A program made the translations under genes and the position numbers. This document shows positions 1 to 9,190 of a stretch of DNA of 43,313 nt, in pieces (within the stretch, counting starts at the first letter, position 1; every line of letters starts with the position of its first letter). This DNA comes from a virus. The notes under the pieces are model-generated. The model saw only the letters and a list, made by a program, of their open reading frames with translations, was not told the DNA's origin and made no database searches. The stretch lies in the IMG/VR virus record IMGVR_UViG_3300028073_000018, positions 1 to 43,313 of that record; one strand, 5' to 3'.

Positions 1-1164
1 TTAAGTCTTGCAACTGGAAAATCTTATGAAATTAACGGAACTTCCGTACTTTCTGCAACTACTCTTGGATCAGGAGTTGTTAATTCTTCACTGACATCTG
101 TTGGCACTCTTGGCAAACTTGATGTTGGTAATGTCAATTCAACTGGTATTGTAACTGCAGTTACTGTTAATGCTACAAATCTGAATGTAAGTGGTGTTAC
201 TACTCTTGGTATTGTAAATTCCGGTAATATTTATTCTACTGGTGTTATCACTGCTACCACATTCTCTGGTTCTTTTAGTGGTACAGTTACTGGTACAGCA
301 TCTACTGCAACTCGTGCTACTTTAATTGACACAACTGCAACTTCTACAGATGCTTCATACTACCTCTCATTTGTAGAGAATTCATCTTCAACTCTGTCTG
401 AAACTTTAAGAGTTGATGAAGGAATTAGATTTAATCCATCTACTAATAGATTGGGTATCAATACTACTTCCCTCACTGAGACTCTCAATGTACAAGGTAA
501 CGCAAGAATTACTGGATCTGTATCTGCTAATTCCTTAAGTATTGCTGGAAGTCAGATTGTAAGTTCTACTAAGGAACTTCAAAATATTGCTACCATTGAC
601 GCAACAACCAAGGCAACTCTGGAAGCAGCACTGCAGATATCACCAAATAACTTTGATGATATCACAGTTTCTGGAATTTCAACTTTTGTTAAGGAAGTCG
701 GAATCAGTACTACTACTCAGTCAACTGATAAAGACACTGGTGCTCTTGTTGTTGAGGGTGGTGTAGGAATTGAGAAGAACCTGAACGTTGGTGGTTGGTT
801 GGCCGTTGCAGGAATTGCAACATTTAGTCAGCAAGTTACTGTTAACAGTGACGTTAGTGTTACTGGAATCATAACTGCAGGAGACTTCAACTCAACTTCT
901 GATAGAAGACTCAAGGATAATATCACTGTTATTGCAGAACCTCTTGCTAAAGTTGCACAAATTAACGGTGTAACCTTCACATGGAAAGAGAATGGTGAAT
1001 CATCTGGTGGTGTTATTGCACAAGACGTAGAAGTAGTTCTTCCTGAACTGGTAAGTGATGGGGAAACTAAGACTGTTAACTATAACGGTCTGATTGGTCT
1101 TCTTATCGAATCTGTTAAGGAACTTTCTGCAGAAGTTGCTGAACTGAAAGCAAAACTAGGTTGA
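1..1164 (+). CDS. Tail-fibre-like protein with C-terminal S74 chaperone domain (5' partial)
   Basis: The frame is open from the first base, so the gene begins upstream; the TTG at 451 is internal. The body is rich in Gly, Ser, Thr and Val with recurring beta-strand motifs such as VSGVTTLG, typical of phage fibre stalks. The last ~100 residues match the S74 intramolecular chaperone (endosialidase-type): Ser at 898-900 in SDRRLKDN, with Lys five residues later (913-915), gives the expected self-cleavage Ser/Lys dyad, followed by GGVIAQDVE and a C-terminal coiled coil (SVKELSAEVAELKAKL). S74 domains trimerise the fibre and then cut themselves off. A segment around 560-680 is clearly paralogous to the next gene. 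Family call is solid; receptor and exact virion position are unknown. Confidence 0.88.
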   Translation, partial: LSLATGKSYEINGTSVLSATTLGSGVVNSSLTSVGTLGKLDVGNVNSTGIVTAVTVNATNLNVSGVTTLGIVNSGNIYSTGVITATTFSGSFSGTVTGTASTATRATLIDTTATSTDASYYLSFVENSSSTLSETLRVDEGIRFNPSTNRLGINTTSLTETLNVQGNARITGSVSANSLSIAGSQIVSSTKELQNIATIDATTKATLEAALQISPNNFDDITVSGISTFVKEVGISTTTQSTDKDTGALVVEGGVGIEKNLNVGGWLAVAGIATFSQQVTVNSDVSVTGIITAGDFNSTSDRRLKDNITVIAEPLAKVAQINGVTFTWKENGESSGGVIAQDVEVVLPELVSDGETKTVNYNGLIGLLIESVKELSAEVAELKAKLG

Positions 1165-1176
1165 TAATAGACGAAT

Positions 1177-1206
1177 GTGTGCTACTGCTAAATAGTAGTA
1201 GCACAC
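1177..1206 (+). promoter_or_regulatory. Hairpin with late-promoter-like CTAAATA at its apex
   Basis: A 14-bp near-perfect inverted repeat (GTGTGCTACTGCTA / TAGTAGTAGCACAC, one mismatch) lies between two fibre genes. CTAAATA (1188-1194), a variant of the T4-type late octamer, sits across the apex, 30 bases before the next ATG. There is no T-run, so it is a weak terminator at best; it may be a transcript-end or processing hairpin combined with a late promoter. Confidence 0.45.
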
Positions 1207-1223
1207 TGTCTAGTGGGAAATAA

Positions 1224-2078
1224 ATGGCACTAGAAATACTAGGTTTACCAATCATCAATGACCAGAGAATGGTCATTGATGTAGACAAAATAGGTATTAA
1301 AACTTCATCTCCAACGGTAGAATTACATGTCGTTGGGGATGGGTTTTTTACTGGAACTTTAACAGTACCGACAATTGTTGGTACTATAACCACTGCAACT
1401 AATGTAATTGGTGGGATTGCATCTGTATCTAATTTAACTGTTACTTCGAGTGCAGATGTATCATCTATTAGTGGAACTACATTAACTTATAGTACAGGTA
1501 GATTTACTTCTTTAAATGGTAACATTGGAATTGTTACTAATCTATCTGGTACAAATTTAAGTTATCTGGGAATTGGAACCCTAGGAAGTTTAAGTATTGG
1601 ATCTACTGAAGTTATTAGTAGTAATTTCCAACTCAAAAATATTACTTCTTTAGATTCTACTACATTAGCAACGATTGAGTCTGCGATTGAAATTGCTCCA
1701 AATAATTTTAATAATTTAAATGTAAGTGGAATTTCTACATTAGGTTATGGAGCACAGTCGGGTAGCATTATTGTTGGATCTGGATCTACTGCTCTGATTG
1801 TTAATGGAAATACTAATGTCACTGGATCAGTTACTGCTTCTTCTTTTTATGGACCTGGTGGTTTAATAAATAGTTTTAATGGAATAGCAATTCGTGATAA
1901 TTATGTATTGGTTGGATTAGGATTTACTACTATTAATTTTGTTGGTACTGGAGTATCTGTTTCTTCTTCATCGTCATCTGTGGCAAATATTTTAATAGAT
2001 CCTTATATAAATCTTGATGGTGGTGTTCCAAGTTCGGTATATGGTGGCATTACTTCAATAAACGGAGGAGGAGTTTAA
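1224..2078 (+). CDS. Fibre-like virion structural protein, no S74 domain
   Basis: 284 residues, low complexity, rich in Ser, Thr, Gly, Ile and Val, with repeated short strands as in beta-rich fibre stalks. Residues ~135-175 (QLKNITSLDSTTLATIESAI, then APNNFNNLNVSGIST) closely parallel the preceding gene, so the two share a duplicated module. Unlike its neighbours it ends in a Gly/Val-rich tail (SINGGGV) with no S74 signature. It starts at ATG 1224 after a weak GGGA; the next gene follows only five bases after its stop, so they are probably co-transcribed. Most likely a short or adaptor fibre; exact role unknown. Confidence 0.78.
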   Translation: MALEILGLPIINDQRMVIDVDKIGIKTSSPTVELHVVGDGFFTGTLTVPTIVGTITTATNVIGGIASVSNLTVTSSADVSSISGTTLTYSTGRFTSLNGNIGIVTNLSGTNLSYLGIGTLGSLSIGSTEVISSNFQLKNITSLDSTTLATIESAIEIAPNNFNNLNVSGISTLGYGAQSGSIIVGSGSTALIVNGNTNVTGSVTASSFYGPGGLINSFNGIAIRDNYVLVGLGFTTINFVGTGVSVSSSSSSVANILIDPYINLDGGVPSSVYGGITSINGGGV

Positions 2079-2083
2079 AAATA

Positions 2084-5000
2084 ATGGCAACTCAAATTCA
2101 ATTTAGAAGAGGATCTTCTACAGAATGGACCAATATAAACCCAGTTCTTGCAGAAGGAGAATTGGGACTTGAGCTTGATACTAATAAATTTAAAATAGGA
2201 ACTGGAACAACTTCTTGGACTAATTTGCCATATGTGGCAATAACTTATGCATCTTCAGCAGGAATAGCAACCTATGCAACTACTGCAGGTATTGCTACTA
2301 ATGCTCAAGGACTTACTGGAACTCCTGATATTTCTGTTGGTATTATCACTGCAACATCAGGAAACTTTAGTGGCATCATTACTTCTTCAGGTGGATTTGT
2401 AGGAAGTCTTACTGGTACTGCTACTAGTACAACAAATATTCCTAATTTAACTGGCGATGTTACTTCAGTTAATACTACTACTACTCTTGCAACTGTTAAT
2501 ACTGATGTAGGAACTTTTGGTTCTTCAACTTCAATTCCAAGCATTACTGTTAACGCAAAGGGTCTTGTTACTGGAGTTACTACATCTGCATTTAGTGCAG
2601 GTGGAGAATTCACTTTAAGTGGTTCTTGTGGAACCATCTATAGTTCAGAAGCAGGAACTGGTGGCTATGGATTACACAACTTCTTTGCTGGTTATTGTGC
2701 TGGTCAGTGCAATACCGATGGATCCAACAACAACTTCTTTGGACAATATACTGGTTTCTACAACACCTGGGGATCGAACAACAACTTCTTTGGAAGATGT
2801 GCTGGTTACTGCACCACCTCTGGATCGAACAACAACTTCTTTGGAGATGGTGCTGGTTACAAAAACACCTCTGGAAGGCATAACAACTTCTTTGGACGTG
2901 GTGCTGGTGAAAACAACACCACTGGATACTACAACAACTTCTTTGGATATTATGCTGGTTTCTCCAACACCTCTGGATCCTACAACACCTTCTTTGGATG
3001 TAATGCTGGTTTCTTCAACACCACTGGATCCAACAACACCTTCTTTGGATATAATGCTGGTTACTCCAACACCAGTGGAGGCAGCAACAACTTCTTTGGA
3101 CCTTTTGCTGGTTACTCCAACACCACTGGATCCTACAACAACTTTATTGGACAAAGTGCTGGTGCCTTAAACACCACTGGATCCAACAACACCTTCTTTG
3201 GAAATGCTGCTGGTTTCTCCAACACCTCTGGATCCTACAACACCTTCTTTGGATGTAATGCTGGTCGATACAACACCACTGGATGCCACAACAACTTCTT
3301 TGGACAAAGTGCTGGTTTCTCCAACACCTCTGGATCCAACAACACCTTCTTTGGATGTAATGCTGGTTGCTCCGTAGTAACAGGATCTAATAACCTCATA
3401 ATTGGTTCTTATTGTGGAACTTATGGACTTACAAATACTGTAGTTCTTGCTGCTGGTAGTTGCCAAAGACTTAAGGTTAATGATAGTGGTCTTTTTATTA
3501 ATGGATCTGCATTTACTGGTGGTGGTGGTGGAGAATTCACTTTAAGTGGTTCTTGTGGAACCATTCATAGTTCACAAGCAGGAAATGGTGGTTATGGAGG
3601 CAGCAACTTCTTTGCTGGTTATTGTGCTGGTCGATGCAACACCACTGGATCCTACAACACCTTTATTGGACGTGCTGCTGGTGAAAACAACACCACTGGA
3701 ACCAATAACAACTTCTTTGGAGGCTGGGCTGGTAACCAAAACACCTCTGGATTCAACAACAACTTCTTTGGACCTTCTGCTGGTTGCTCCAACACCATTG
3801 GATGCAACAACAACTTCTTTGGACAAGGTGCTGGTTCCTCCAACACCACTGGATCCTACAACACCTTTATTGGACAAAGTGCTGGTGCCTTAAACACCAC
3901 TGGATCCAACAACACCTTCTTTGGAAATGCTGCTGGTTTCTTCAACACCACTGGATGCTACAACAACTTCTTTGGACTTAGTGCTGGTGGCTTCAACACC
4001 ACTGGATGCCACAACAACTTCTTTGGACAAAGTGCTGGTTTCTCCAACACCTCTGGATCCAACAACACCTTCTTTGGATGTAATGCTGGTTGCTCCGTAG
4101 TAATAGGATCTAATAACCTCATAATTGGTACTTATACTGGAACTTATGGACTTACAAATACTGTAGTTCTTGCTGCTGGTACTTGTGAAAGACTAAAGGT
4201 TAATGATAATGGTCTTTTTATTAATGGATCTGCATTTAGTGGAGAATTCACTTTAAGTGGTTCTTGTGGAACCATCTATAGTTCAGAAGCAGGAAATGGT
4301 GGTGGCTATGGATTACACAACTTCTTTGCTGGTTATTGTGCTGGTCAGTGCAATACCGATGGATCCAACAACAACTTCTTTGGACAATATACTGGTTGCA
4401 GAAACACCACTGGATGCCACAACACCTTTATTGGATCCAAAGCTGGTCGATACAACACCACTGGATTTAACAACAACTTCTTTGGAAGATGTGCTGGTTA
4501 CTGCACCACCACTGGATCCTGCAACAACTTCTTTGGAGAAAGTGCTGGTTTCAGAAACACCACTGGACGTGACAACAACTTCTTTGGAATAAGTGCTGGT
4601 TACTGCAACACCACTGGAGTCTACAACACCTTTATTGGAAGATATGCTGGTTACTCCAACACCACGGGATTTAACAACAACTTCTTTGGACCTTTTGCTG
4701 GTCGATACAACACCACTGGATCCAACAACACCTTTATTGGAGCTAGTGCTGGTTACTGCAACACCACTGGAACTAACAACACCTTTATTGGATATGGTGC
4801 TGGTCGATACAACACTACTGGATCCTACAACACCTTCTTTGGATGTTATACTGGTCGATGCAACACCACTGGATCCAACAACACCTTTATTGGACGTAAT
4901 GCTGGTCGATACAACACCACTGGATCCTACAACAACTTCTTTGGATGTAATGCTGGTCGCAACAACACCACTGGATGCCACAACACCTTTATTGGAAGAA

Positions 5001-6253
5001 GTGCTGGTTGCTCCAACACCGCTGGAGCCAATAACACCTTCTTTGGATTAAGTGCTGGTTGCTCCAACACCTCTGGAAACAGCAACACCTTTATTGGAAG
5101 ATATGCTGGTCGATGCAACACCTTTGGAGACAATAACAACTTCTTTGGAAATAGTGCTGGTTTCTCCAACACCACTGGAATCAACAACAACTTCTTTGGA
5201 CCATTTGCTGGATCCAGCAACACCACTGGAAACTTCAACAACTTCTTTGGAGAGAGTGCTGGTCGATGCAACACCCTTGGAGTCGCTAACACCTTTATTG
5301 GAAGATGTGCTGGTTTCTCCAACACCACTGGATCCAATAACACCTTCATTGGAAGTAGTGCTGGTCGATACAACACCACTGGACGTTACAACACCTTTAT
5401 TGGAAATAGTGCTGGTTACTGCAACACCACTGGATGCCACAACAACTTCTTTGGACAAAGTGCTGGTTTCTCCAACACCTCTGGATCCAACAACACCTTC
5501 TTTGGATGTAATGCTGGTCGATTTAACACCTCTGGATGCAACAACAACTTCTTTGGAAGTAGTGCTGGTTACTGCAACGCCAATGGATCCTGCAACAACT
5601 TCTTTGGAGAAAGTGCTGGTTTCAGAAACACCACTGGATGCTACAACACCTTTATTGGAAGATATGCTGGTTACTCCAACACCACTGGATCCAACAACAA
5701 CTTCTTTGGATTTAATGCTGGTTGCTGCAACACCACTGGATGCTACAACAACTTCTTTGGAACTGCTGCTGGTCGCAACAACACCACTGGATCCAATAAT
5801 ATCTTCTTTGGATGTAGTTCTGGAGTTGGAGTGGGTGGATTGTGTAATGTCACAACACAAAACAATCACATTATTATGGGAAATAATGCTCATACAAATG
5901 CTCTTATTCAAGTTGCTTGGACAGTAGTTTCTGACTGTCGTGATAAGTGTATTTTTGGACCTGTTCCTCACGGTAGAGGATTCCTTCAAAATATTACTCC
6001 TATTGAATATGCATTCAAAAACCGTGAAACTGGTGAATTAAAAGATGATGAAGGAAAACGCAGATATGGATTCAGTGCTCAGAATGTTTTAGAAGCAGAA
6101 GGAGAAAATCCTGTTATTGTGGATTCAAAAGATCCAGAAAATCTAAAACTGACATCAGATCATATGATTCCAGTTCTTGTAAATGCAGTGAAGGAATTAT
6201 CAGAAGAAGTTGATATATTAAAAACTAGATTAGATTTACTAGAAAACTCTTGA
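2084..6253 (+). CDS. Giant repeat-solenoid tail fibre/adhesin with S74 chaperone end
   Basis: 1,389 residues. Residues 1-50 contain a short head (IQFRRGSSTEWTN) common at the N termini of cyanophage fibre proteins. Residues ~175-1245 are a long array of 17-residue units, consensus NTTGxxNNFFGxxAGxx, arranged in three blocks that each begin with GEFTLSGSCGT; the first two end in a TGSNNLIIG-type and LKVND segment. This repeat class is seen in large S74-tailed adhesins and is expected to fold as a beta-solenoid. The C terminus has SDCRDK (Ser1283, Lys1288, correct S-x4-K spacing) followed by YGFSAQNVLEAEGEN and a coiled coil: an S74 auto-processing chaperone. Strong GGAGGAGG precedes the ATG. 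A likely receptor-binding fibre; receptor unknown. Confidence 0.9.
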   Translation: MATQIQFRRGSSTEWTNINPVLAEGELGLELDTNKFKIGTGTTSWTNLPYVAITYASSAGIATYATTAGIATNAQGLTGTPDISVGIITATSGNFSGIITSSGGFVGSLTGTATSTTNIPNLTGDVTSVNTTTTLATVNTDVGTFGSSTSIPSITVNAKGLVTGVTTSAFSAGGEFTLSGSCGTIYSSEAGTGGYGLHNFFAGYCAGQCNTDGSNNNFFGQYTGFYNTWGSNNNFFGRCAGYCTTSGSNNNFFGDGAGYKNTSGRHNNFFGRGAGENNTTGYYNNFFGYYAGFSNTSGSYNTFFGCNAGFFNTTGSNNTFFGYNAGYSNTSGGSNNFFGPFAGYSNTTGSYNNFIGQSAGALNTTGSNNTFFGNAAGFSNTSGSYNTFFGCNAGRYNTTGCHNNFFGQSAGFSNTSGSNNTFFGCNAGCSVVTGSNNLIIGSYCGTYGLTNTVVLAAGSCQRLKVNDSGLFINGSAFTGGGGGEFTLSGSCGTIHSSQAGNGGYGGSNFFAGYCAGRCNTTGSYNTFIGRAAGENNTTGTNNNFFGGWAGNQNTSGFNNNFFGPSAGCSNTIGCNNNFFGQGAGSSNTTGSYNTFIGQSAGALNTTGSNNTFFGNAAGFFNTTGCYNNFFGLSAGGFNTTGCHNNFFGQSAGFSNTSGSNNTFFGCNAGCSVVIGSNNLIIGTYTGTYGLTNTVVLAAGTCERLKVNDNGLFINGSAFSGEFTLSGSCGTIYSSEAGNGGGYGLHNFFAGYCAGQCNTDGSNNNFFGQYTGCRNTTGCHNTFIGSKAGRYNTTGFNNNFFGRCAGYCTTTGSCNNFFGESAGFRNTTGRDNNFFGISAGYCNTTGVYNTFIGRYAGYSNTTGFNNNFFGPFAGRYNTTGSNNTFIGASAGYCNTTGTNNTFIGYGAGRYNTTGSYNTFFGCYTGRCNTTGSNNTFIGRNAGRYNTTGSYNNFFGCNAGRNNTTGCHNTFIGRSAGCSNTAGANNTFFGLSAGCSNTSGNSNTFIGRYAGRCNTFGDNNNFFGNSAGFSNTTGINNNFFGPFAGSSNTTGNFNNFFGESAGRCNTLGVANTFIGRCAGFSNTTGSNNTFIGSSAGRYNTTGRYNTFIGNSAGYCNTTGCHNNFFGQSAGFSNTSGSNNTFFGCNAGRFNTSGCNNNFFGSSAGYCNANGSCNNFFGESAGFRNTTGCYNTFIGRYAGYSNTTGSNNNFFGFNAGCCNTTGCYNNFFGTAAGRNNTTGSNNIFFGCSSGVGVGGLCNVTTQNNHIIMGNNAHTNALIQVAWTVVSDCRDKCIFGPVPHGRGFLQNITPIEYAFKNRETGELKDDEGKRRYGFSAQNVLEAEGENPVIVDSKDPENLKLTSDHMIPVLVNAVKELSEEVDILKTRLDLLENS
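2604..5820 (+). repeat. 51-nt coding tandem repeats in three higher-order blocks
   Basis: The unit is AACACCACTGGA, two variable codons, AACAAC(or ACC)TTCTTTGGA, two variable codons, GCTGGT, two variable codons. Blocks start at about 2604, 3531 and 4242, each with GAGAATTCACTTTAAGTGG. The start of block 1 (from ~2619) and block 3 (from ~4257) are almost identical for ~140 bases. Constant codons are nearly invariant even at third positions, while the six variable codons differ from unit to unit. The repetition also creates long open frames on both strands that are not genes. Confidence 0.92.
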
Positions 6254-6257
6254 TATT

Positions 6258-6293
6258 ATAGTCTCATACATAGTATATGATGTATGAGACTAT
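6258..6293 (+). terminator. 13-bp perfect hairpin abutting the next start codon
   Basis: ATAGTCTCATACA (6258-6270) pairs perfectly with TGTATGAGACTAT (6281-6293) around a 10-base loop. It closes the fibre operon but has no U-tract, and the ATG of the next gene begins at the very next base, so the stem occupies the usual ribosome-binding region. It could end or stabilise the fibre mRNA and restrain translation of the glycosyltransferase. Confidence 0.6.
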
Positions 6294-6935
6294 ATGAAAA
6301 AAGTTTTAATTGCTACACCGTGTCTTGATCAAAAAGTTGATGCTTATTTCGTCCATAGTTTATGTGAATCTATTAAATTAGGACTTAAAAACAATTTAGA
6401 TATTAAATGTGTTTTTCTAGCAAATGAAAGTATTCTTCCGATGGCTAGGAATGAACTTTTTAAACTTGCTTATGACGAAAATTATGATGTAATGGTATTC
6501 ATCGATGATGATGAATATTGGGATGAAAGAGCATTAATTGAAATTATCCAATCAGAAAAAGATGTTATAACGGTCCCTGTCGTAAATAAGGGAGATAAAA
6601 AAATTGAATATAACGTGTGGTTAAATGATGATATACAAAAAGATGTTGATGGATACATCAAAATTAAAAAATGCGGGACAGGATTTCTCAAATTGACTCG
6701 TAAAGTTATTGTTGATTTGTGGAATACAAACACAGAATTACTGTTTCGCAACAAGCCTTTAAAAAATATTTGTGAGTATACCTTTGAAAACGGAAGTTTT
6801 GTTGGAGAAGATATTGCATTAACTAAAAAAATAACTGAGTTGGGATACGATATTTGGTTAAACCCAAAGCACACAGTATCTCATATTGGTAATAAAATGT
6901 ATAAAGGAAATTTTGAAAAGAGTTATAATCTATGA
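6294..6935 (+). CDS. GT-A fold glycosyltransferase-like protein
   Basis: 213 residues. The N-terminal strand KKVLIATPCLDQKVDAYF and a central FIDDDEYWD (about residues 64-72) give the nucleotide-sugar fold and the DxD-type metal/donor motif of GT-A transferases; GTGFLKLTR and a late FVGEDIALTKKI fit the acceptor side of this fold. No signal peptide or membrane segment, so it is cytoplasmic. No Shine-Dalgarno is visible because the start abuts the 6258-6293 hairpin. It overlaps the next gene by four bases, so translation is probably coupled. Placed between the fibre genes and three other sugar or sulfate enzymes, it may decorate fibres or phage DNA; the donor and acceptor cannot be told from sequence. 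Confidence 0.8.
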   Translation: MKKVLIATPCLDQKVDAYFVHSLCESIKLGLKNNLDIKCVFLANESILPMARNELFKLAYDENYDVMVFIDDDEYWDERALIEIIQSEKDVITVPVVNKGDKKIEYNVWLNDDIQKDVDGYIKIKKCGTGFLKLTRKVIVDLWNTNTELLFRNKPLKNICEYTFENGSFVGEDIALTKKITELGYDIWLNPKHTVSHIGNKMYKGNFEKSYNL

Positions 6936-8230
6936 TTGATATTATTATTCCAACTATGTGGTTTGCAAATAACTTCAAAGAATCTCTGCAAATTTATGCC
7001 GACCACAAATCAATTAATAAAATTATTATTATTGATAACAACCAATCAAAAAGACCATCATACGAGATTTTAAATCACCCAAAAATTGATATCATTTCAT
7101 ATGGCAAAAATATTTTCGTAAATCCTGCTTGGAATGAAGGATATTATAGATCAAAATCTAAAATTATAGGTATATTAAACGACGATATTGAAGTATCTTC
7201 TGAAGTATTTGATATGATTATTGATTTTAATCTTTCGGATGGAGACTTAATTGGTGTAAATTTACAGGGAAGGCAAAATAATTATAAAATTGATGACTAT
7301 ATTGATACAAAGGAAGAGATTGTAAAATTAAATTATGATCCCAAAAGACCTATTGGATCTCAGTCGTGGGCATTTGGAATTTGTATGTTTATGCTAAGAG
7401 AATCATATAAAATAATACCATCTTTATATCAAGTCTGGTATGGTGATGATTTCTTTGCACAGTCTGCAAAAAATATTTACGCAATCAATTCAAATAAAAT
7501 CAAAGGGACTATTTCAGAAACTCTTACAAAGTTTAACGATCCCGATAGTGATATTTCAAAACGGATTGAATTAGATTCAAAGAATTTGATATCATATGAT
7601 CATTTTATCAACGGAAAAAACTGGGACATCCCGCATAATATGATAAATTTTTATGCACAACAACGTAAAAATAAAAGTGTAAAGACTGATATATTTGATT
7701 TAGAATATCAAAGAGCAAGAAAAATAACAAGTGATATCAACGAAAACGTTCATGAACTTTATGAATTAGCAAATGAATGTAAGACTGTAGTAGAAATGGG
7801 AGTAAGAACAGGAGTTAGTACTAGGGCATTTTTGAATACAGATGTCAAACTCCTTTCTTTTGATATTGTGTTGGATTCAAATGTCAAAAAACTTTTTGAT
7901 ATTGCTAAACAACAAGGAAAATCTGTTGAATATATTCAAGCAGATGTTCTTGATATAGAAATTGAAGAGGTTGATTTATTGTTTATCGATACTTTCCACG
8001 TATACAATCAACTCAAACAAGAATTAAATCTTCACGGAAACAAGGCACAAAAGTATATTGCATTTCATGATACACATACATTTGGTCTCAAAGGAGAAGA
8101 TGGAAAGGACAATAGAGGATTATTGTCTGCAGTTATTGAGTTTGTAATGATGAATCCTCATTGGAAATTTTATAAGTATAAAACAAACAATAATGGATTA
8201 ACAATTTTAAAGAGAGATGCTTTAATTTAA
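6932..8230 (+). CDS. Bifunctional GT-A glycosyltransferase / class I methyltransferase fusion
   Basis: 432 residues in two domains. Residues 1-~215 form a GT2-like glycosyltransferase: IDIIIPTMWF at the start, NPAWNEGYYRSKSKIIG, then the metal motif LNDDIEVS (about residues 77-84) and WYGDDFF. Residues ~260-432 are a SAM-dependent methyltransferase of the Methyltransf_24 type: VVEMGVRTGVSTRAFL is motif I, DLLFIDTFHVYN and IAFHDTHTFG follow, ending NNNGLTIL. The second domain is a clear paralogue of the stand-alone protein at 31845-32399. It likely adds and methylates a sugar on one acceptor. Start ATG 6932 overlaps the preceding stop. Confidence 0.85.
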   Translation: MIDIIIPTMWFANNFKESLQIYADHKSINKIIIIDNNQSKRPSYEILNHPKIDIISYGKNIFVNPAWNEGYYRSKSKIIGILNDDIEVSSEVFDMIIDFNLSDGDLIGVNLQGRQNNYKIDDYIDTKEEIVKLNYDPKRPIGSQSWAFGICMFMLRESYKIIPSLYQVWYGDDFFAQSAKNIYAINSNKIKGTISETLTKFNDPDSDISKRIELDSKNLISYDHFINGKNWDIPHNMINFYAQQRKNKSVKTDIFDLEYQRARKITSDINENVHELYELANECKTVVEMGVRTGVSTRAFLNTDVKLLSFDIVLDSNVKKLFDIAKQQGKSVEYIQADVLDIEIEEVDLLFIDTFHVYNQLKQELNLHGNKAQKYIAFHDTHTFGLKGEDGKDNRGLLSAVIEFVMMNPHWKFYKYKTNNNGLTILKRDALI

Positions 8231-8278
8231 TCGATCATAATATCGTTATACATAGTTTAGATAAATTGATTATTCGGT

Positions 8279-9181
8279 ATGAAATCAAAGTATAGTATTT
8301 TTCATGTTCAAGGTGGCATTGGTAAGCACATTGCAGCAACTGCAGTAGCAAAAGCAATTAAAGCAAACCATCCAGATAGAAAACTAGTTGTAGTCTGTGC
8401 ATATGCGGATATTTTTATAAATCTTCCGTATGTTCATAGAGTTTATACTCTAGGATCGACGCAATATTTTTATCAAGAATATATTCAAGATAAAGATTCT
8501 ATTTTATTCCATAATGAACCATATTATACAACTAACCATATTCACAAACGCAAACGTTTAATCGAGAATTGGTGTGATTTGTATGGCATCAAATATTCTG
8601 GAGAAAAACCAGAAATAAGATTTAATAAACTTCAACATAGTATATCAAAGGAATTTTGGCAGAGAGAAAAACCAGTCATGATTATCCACACTAATGGTGG
8701 ACTCATGACTGCCGATGCAAAACCATATTCCTGGACAAGAGATATGCCATTTGATCTCGCAGAAAGACTTGCGGATTATTACAAATCAGAATATCATATT
8801 ATTCAACTTACAAAAATTAATTCTCCAAAGTTAGAGGGTGCAGAACATATTTTTGCAACACCAGAAAACTCATTAAGTTTAATGGAGTATTTTAGTATTG
8901 TCCTCCATGCAAAAAAAAGAATCTTAATTGATTCCTGTGTGCAACATGCATCTGCTGCCCTAAATAAATCATCGACAGTTTTGTGGAATGGGACTAGTCC
9001 AAAAGTATTTGGATATGATATTCACCACAATATCTGCACAACAGTACCATATGATTTTAAATTGCCAGGAAGTTATCTTTTTGATTTTGATTTTAATGGT
9101 AATGAAGTTGAGTATCCCTACGAAGAAGGGATAGAACTATTCGATTTCCATGAAATTGTTAAATCCGTTGATGCTCAGTAA
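8279..9181 (+). CDS. GT-B (GT9, heptosyltransferase-like) glycosyltransferase
   Basis: 300 residues. The opening FHVQGGIGKHIAATAVAKAI resembles the N-terminal Gly-rich loop of heptosyltransferase-like (GT9) enzymes, and residues ~220-245, IDSCVQHASAALNKSSTVLW, match the family's C-terminal donor-site block (usual form DSGPMHLAAALG). The C terminus (YPYEEGIELFDFHEI) looks like a phage-specific tail. It sits 48 bases downstream of the fusion enzyme and 9 bases upstream of a sulfotransferase, so it belongs to the same decoration cassette. The nucleotide sugar is not predictable. It may act on virion glycans or on host LPS; the first is favoured by proximity to fibre genes. Confidence 0.78.
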   Translation: MKSKYSIFHVQGGIGKHIAATAVAKAIKANHPDRKLVVVCAYADIFINLPYVHRVYTLGSTQYFYQEYIQDKDSILFHNEPYYTTNHIHKRKRLIENWCDLYGIKYSGEKPEIRFNKLQHSISKEFWQREKPVMIIHTNGGLMTADAKPYSWTRDMPFDLAERLADYYKSEYHIIQLTKINSPKLEGAEHIFATPENSLSLMEYFSIVLHAKKRILIDSCVQHASAALNKSSTVLWNGTSPKVFGYDIHHNICTTVPYDFKLPGSYLFDFDFNGNEVEYPYEEGIELFDFHEIVKSVDAQ

Positions 9182-9190
9182 ATTAACACC

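Noticed and set aside
2604-5820. CRISPR-like or diversity-generating-retroelement repeat array
   Set aside because: The repeats are contiguous and in frame inside one protein, with no spacers; there is no reverse transcriptase or template repeat, and variable codons are not limited to adenine positions.
2305-5989. Many long open frames on the reverse strand and in other frames over the fibre repeats
   Set aside because: They arise because a 51-nt unit without stops in several frames is repeated; their proteins are repetitive mirror images with no ribosome sites.
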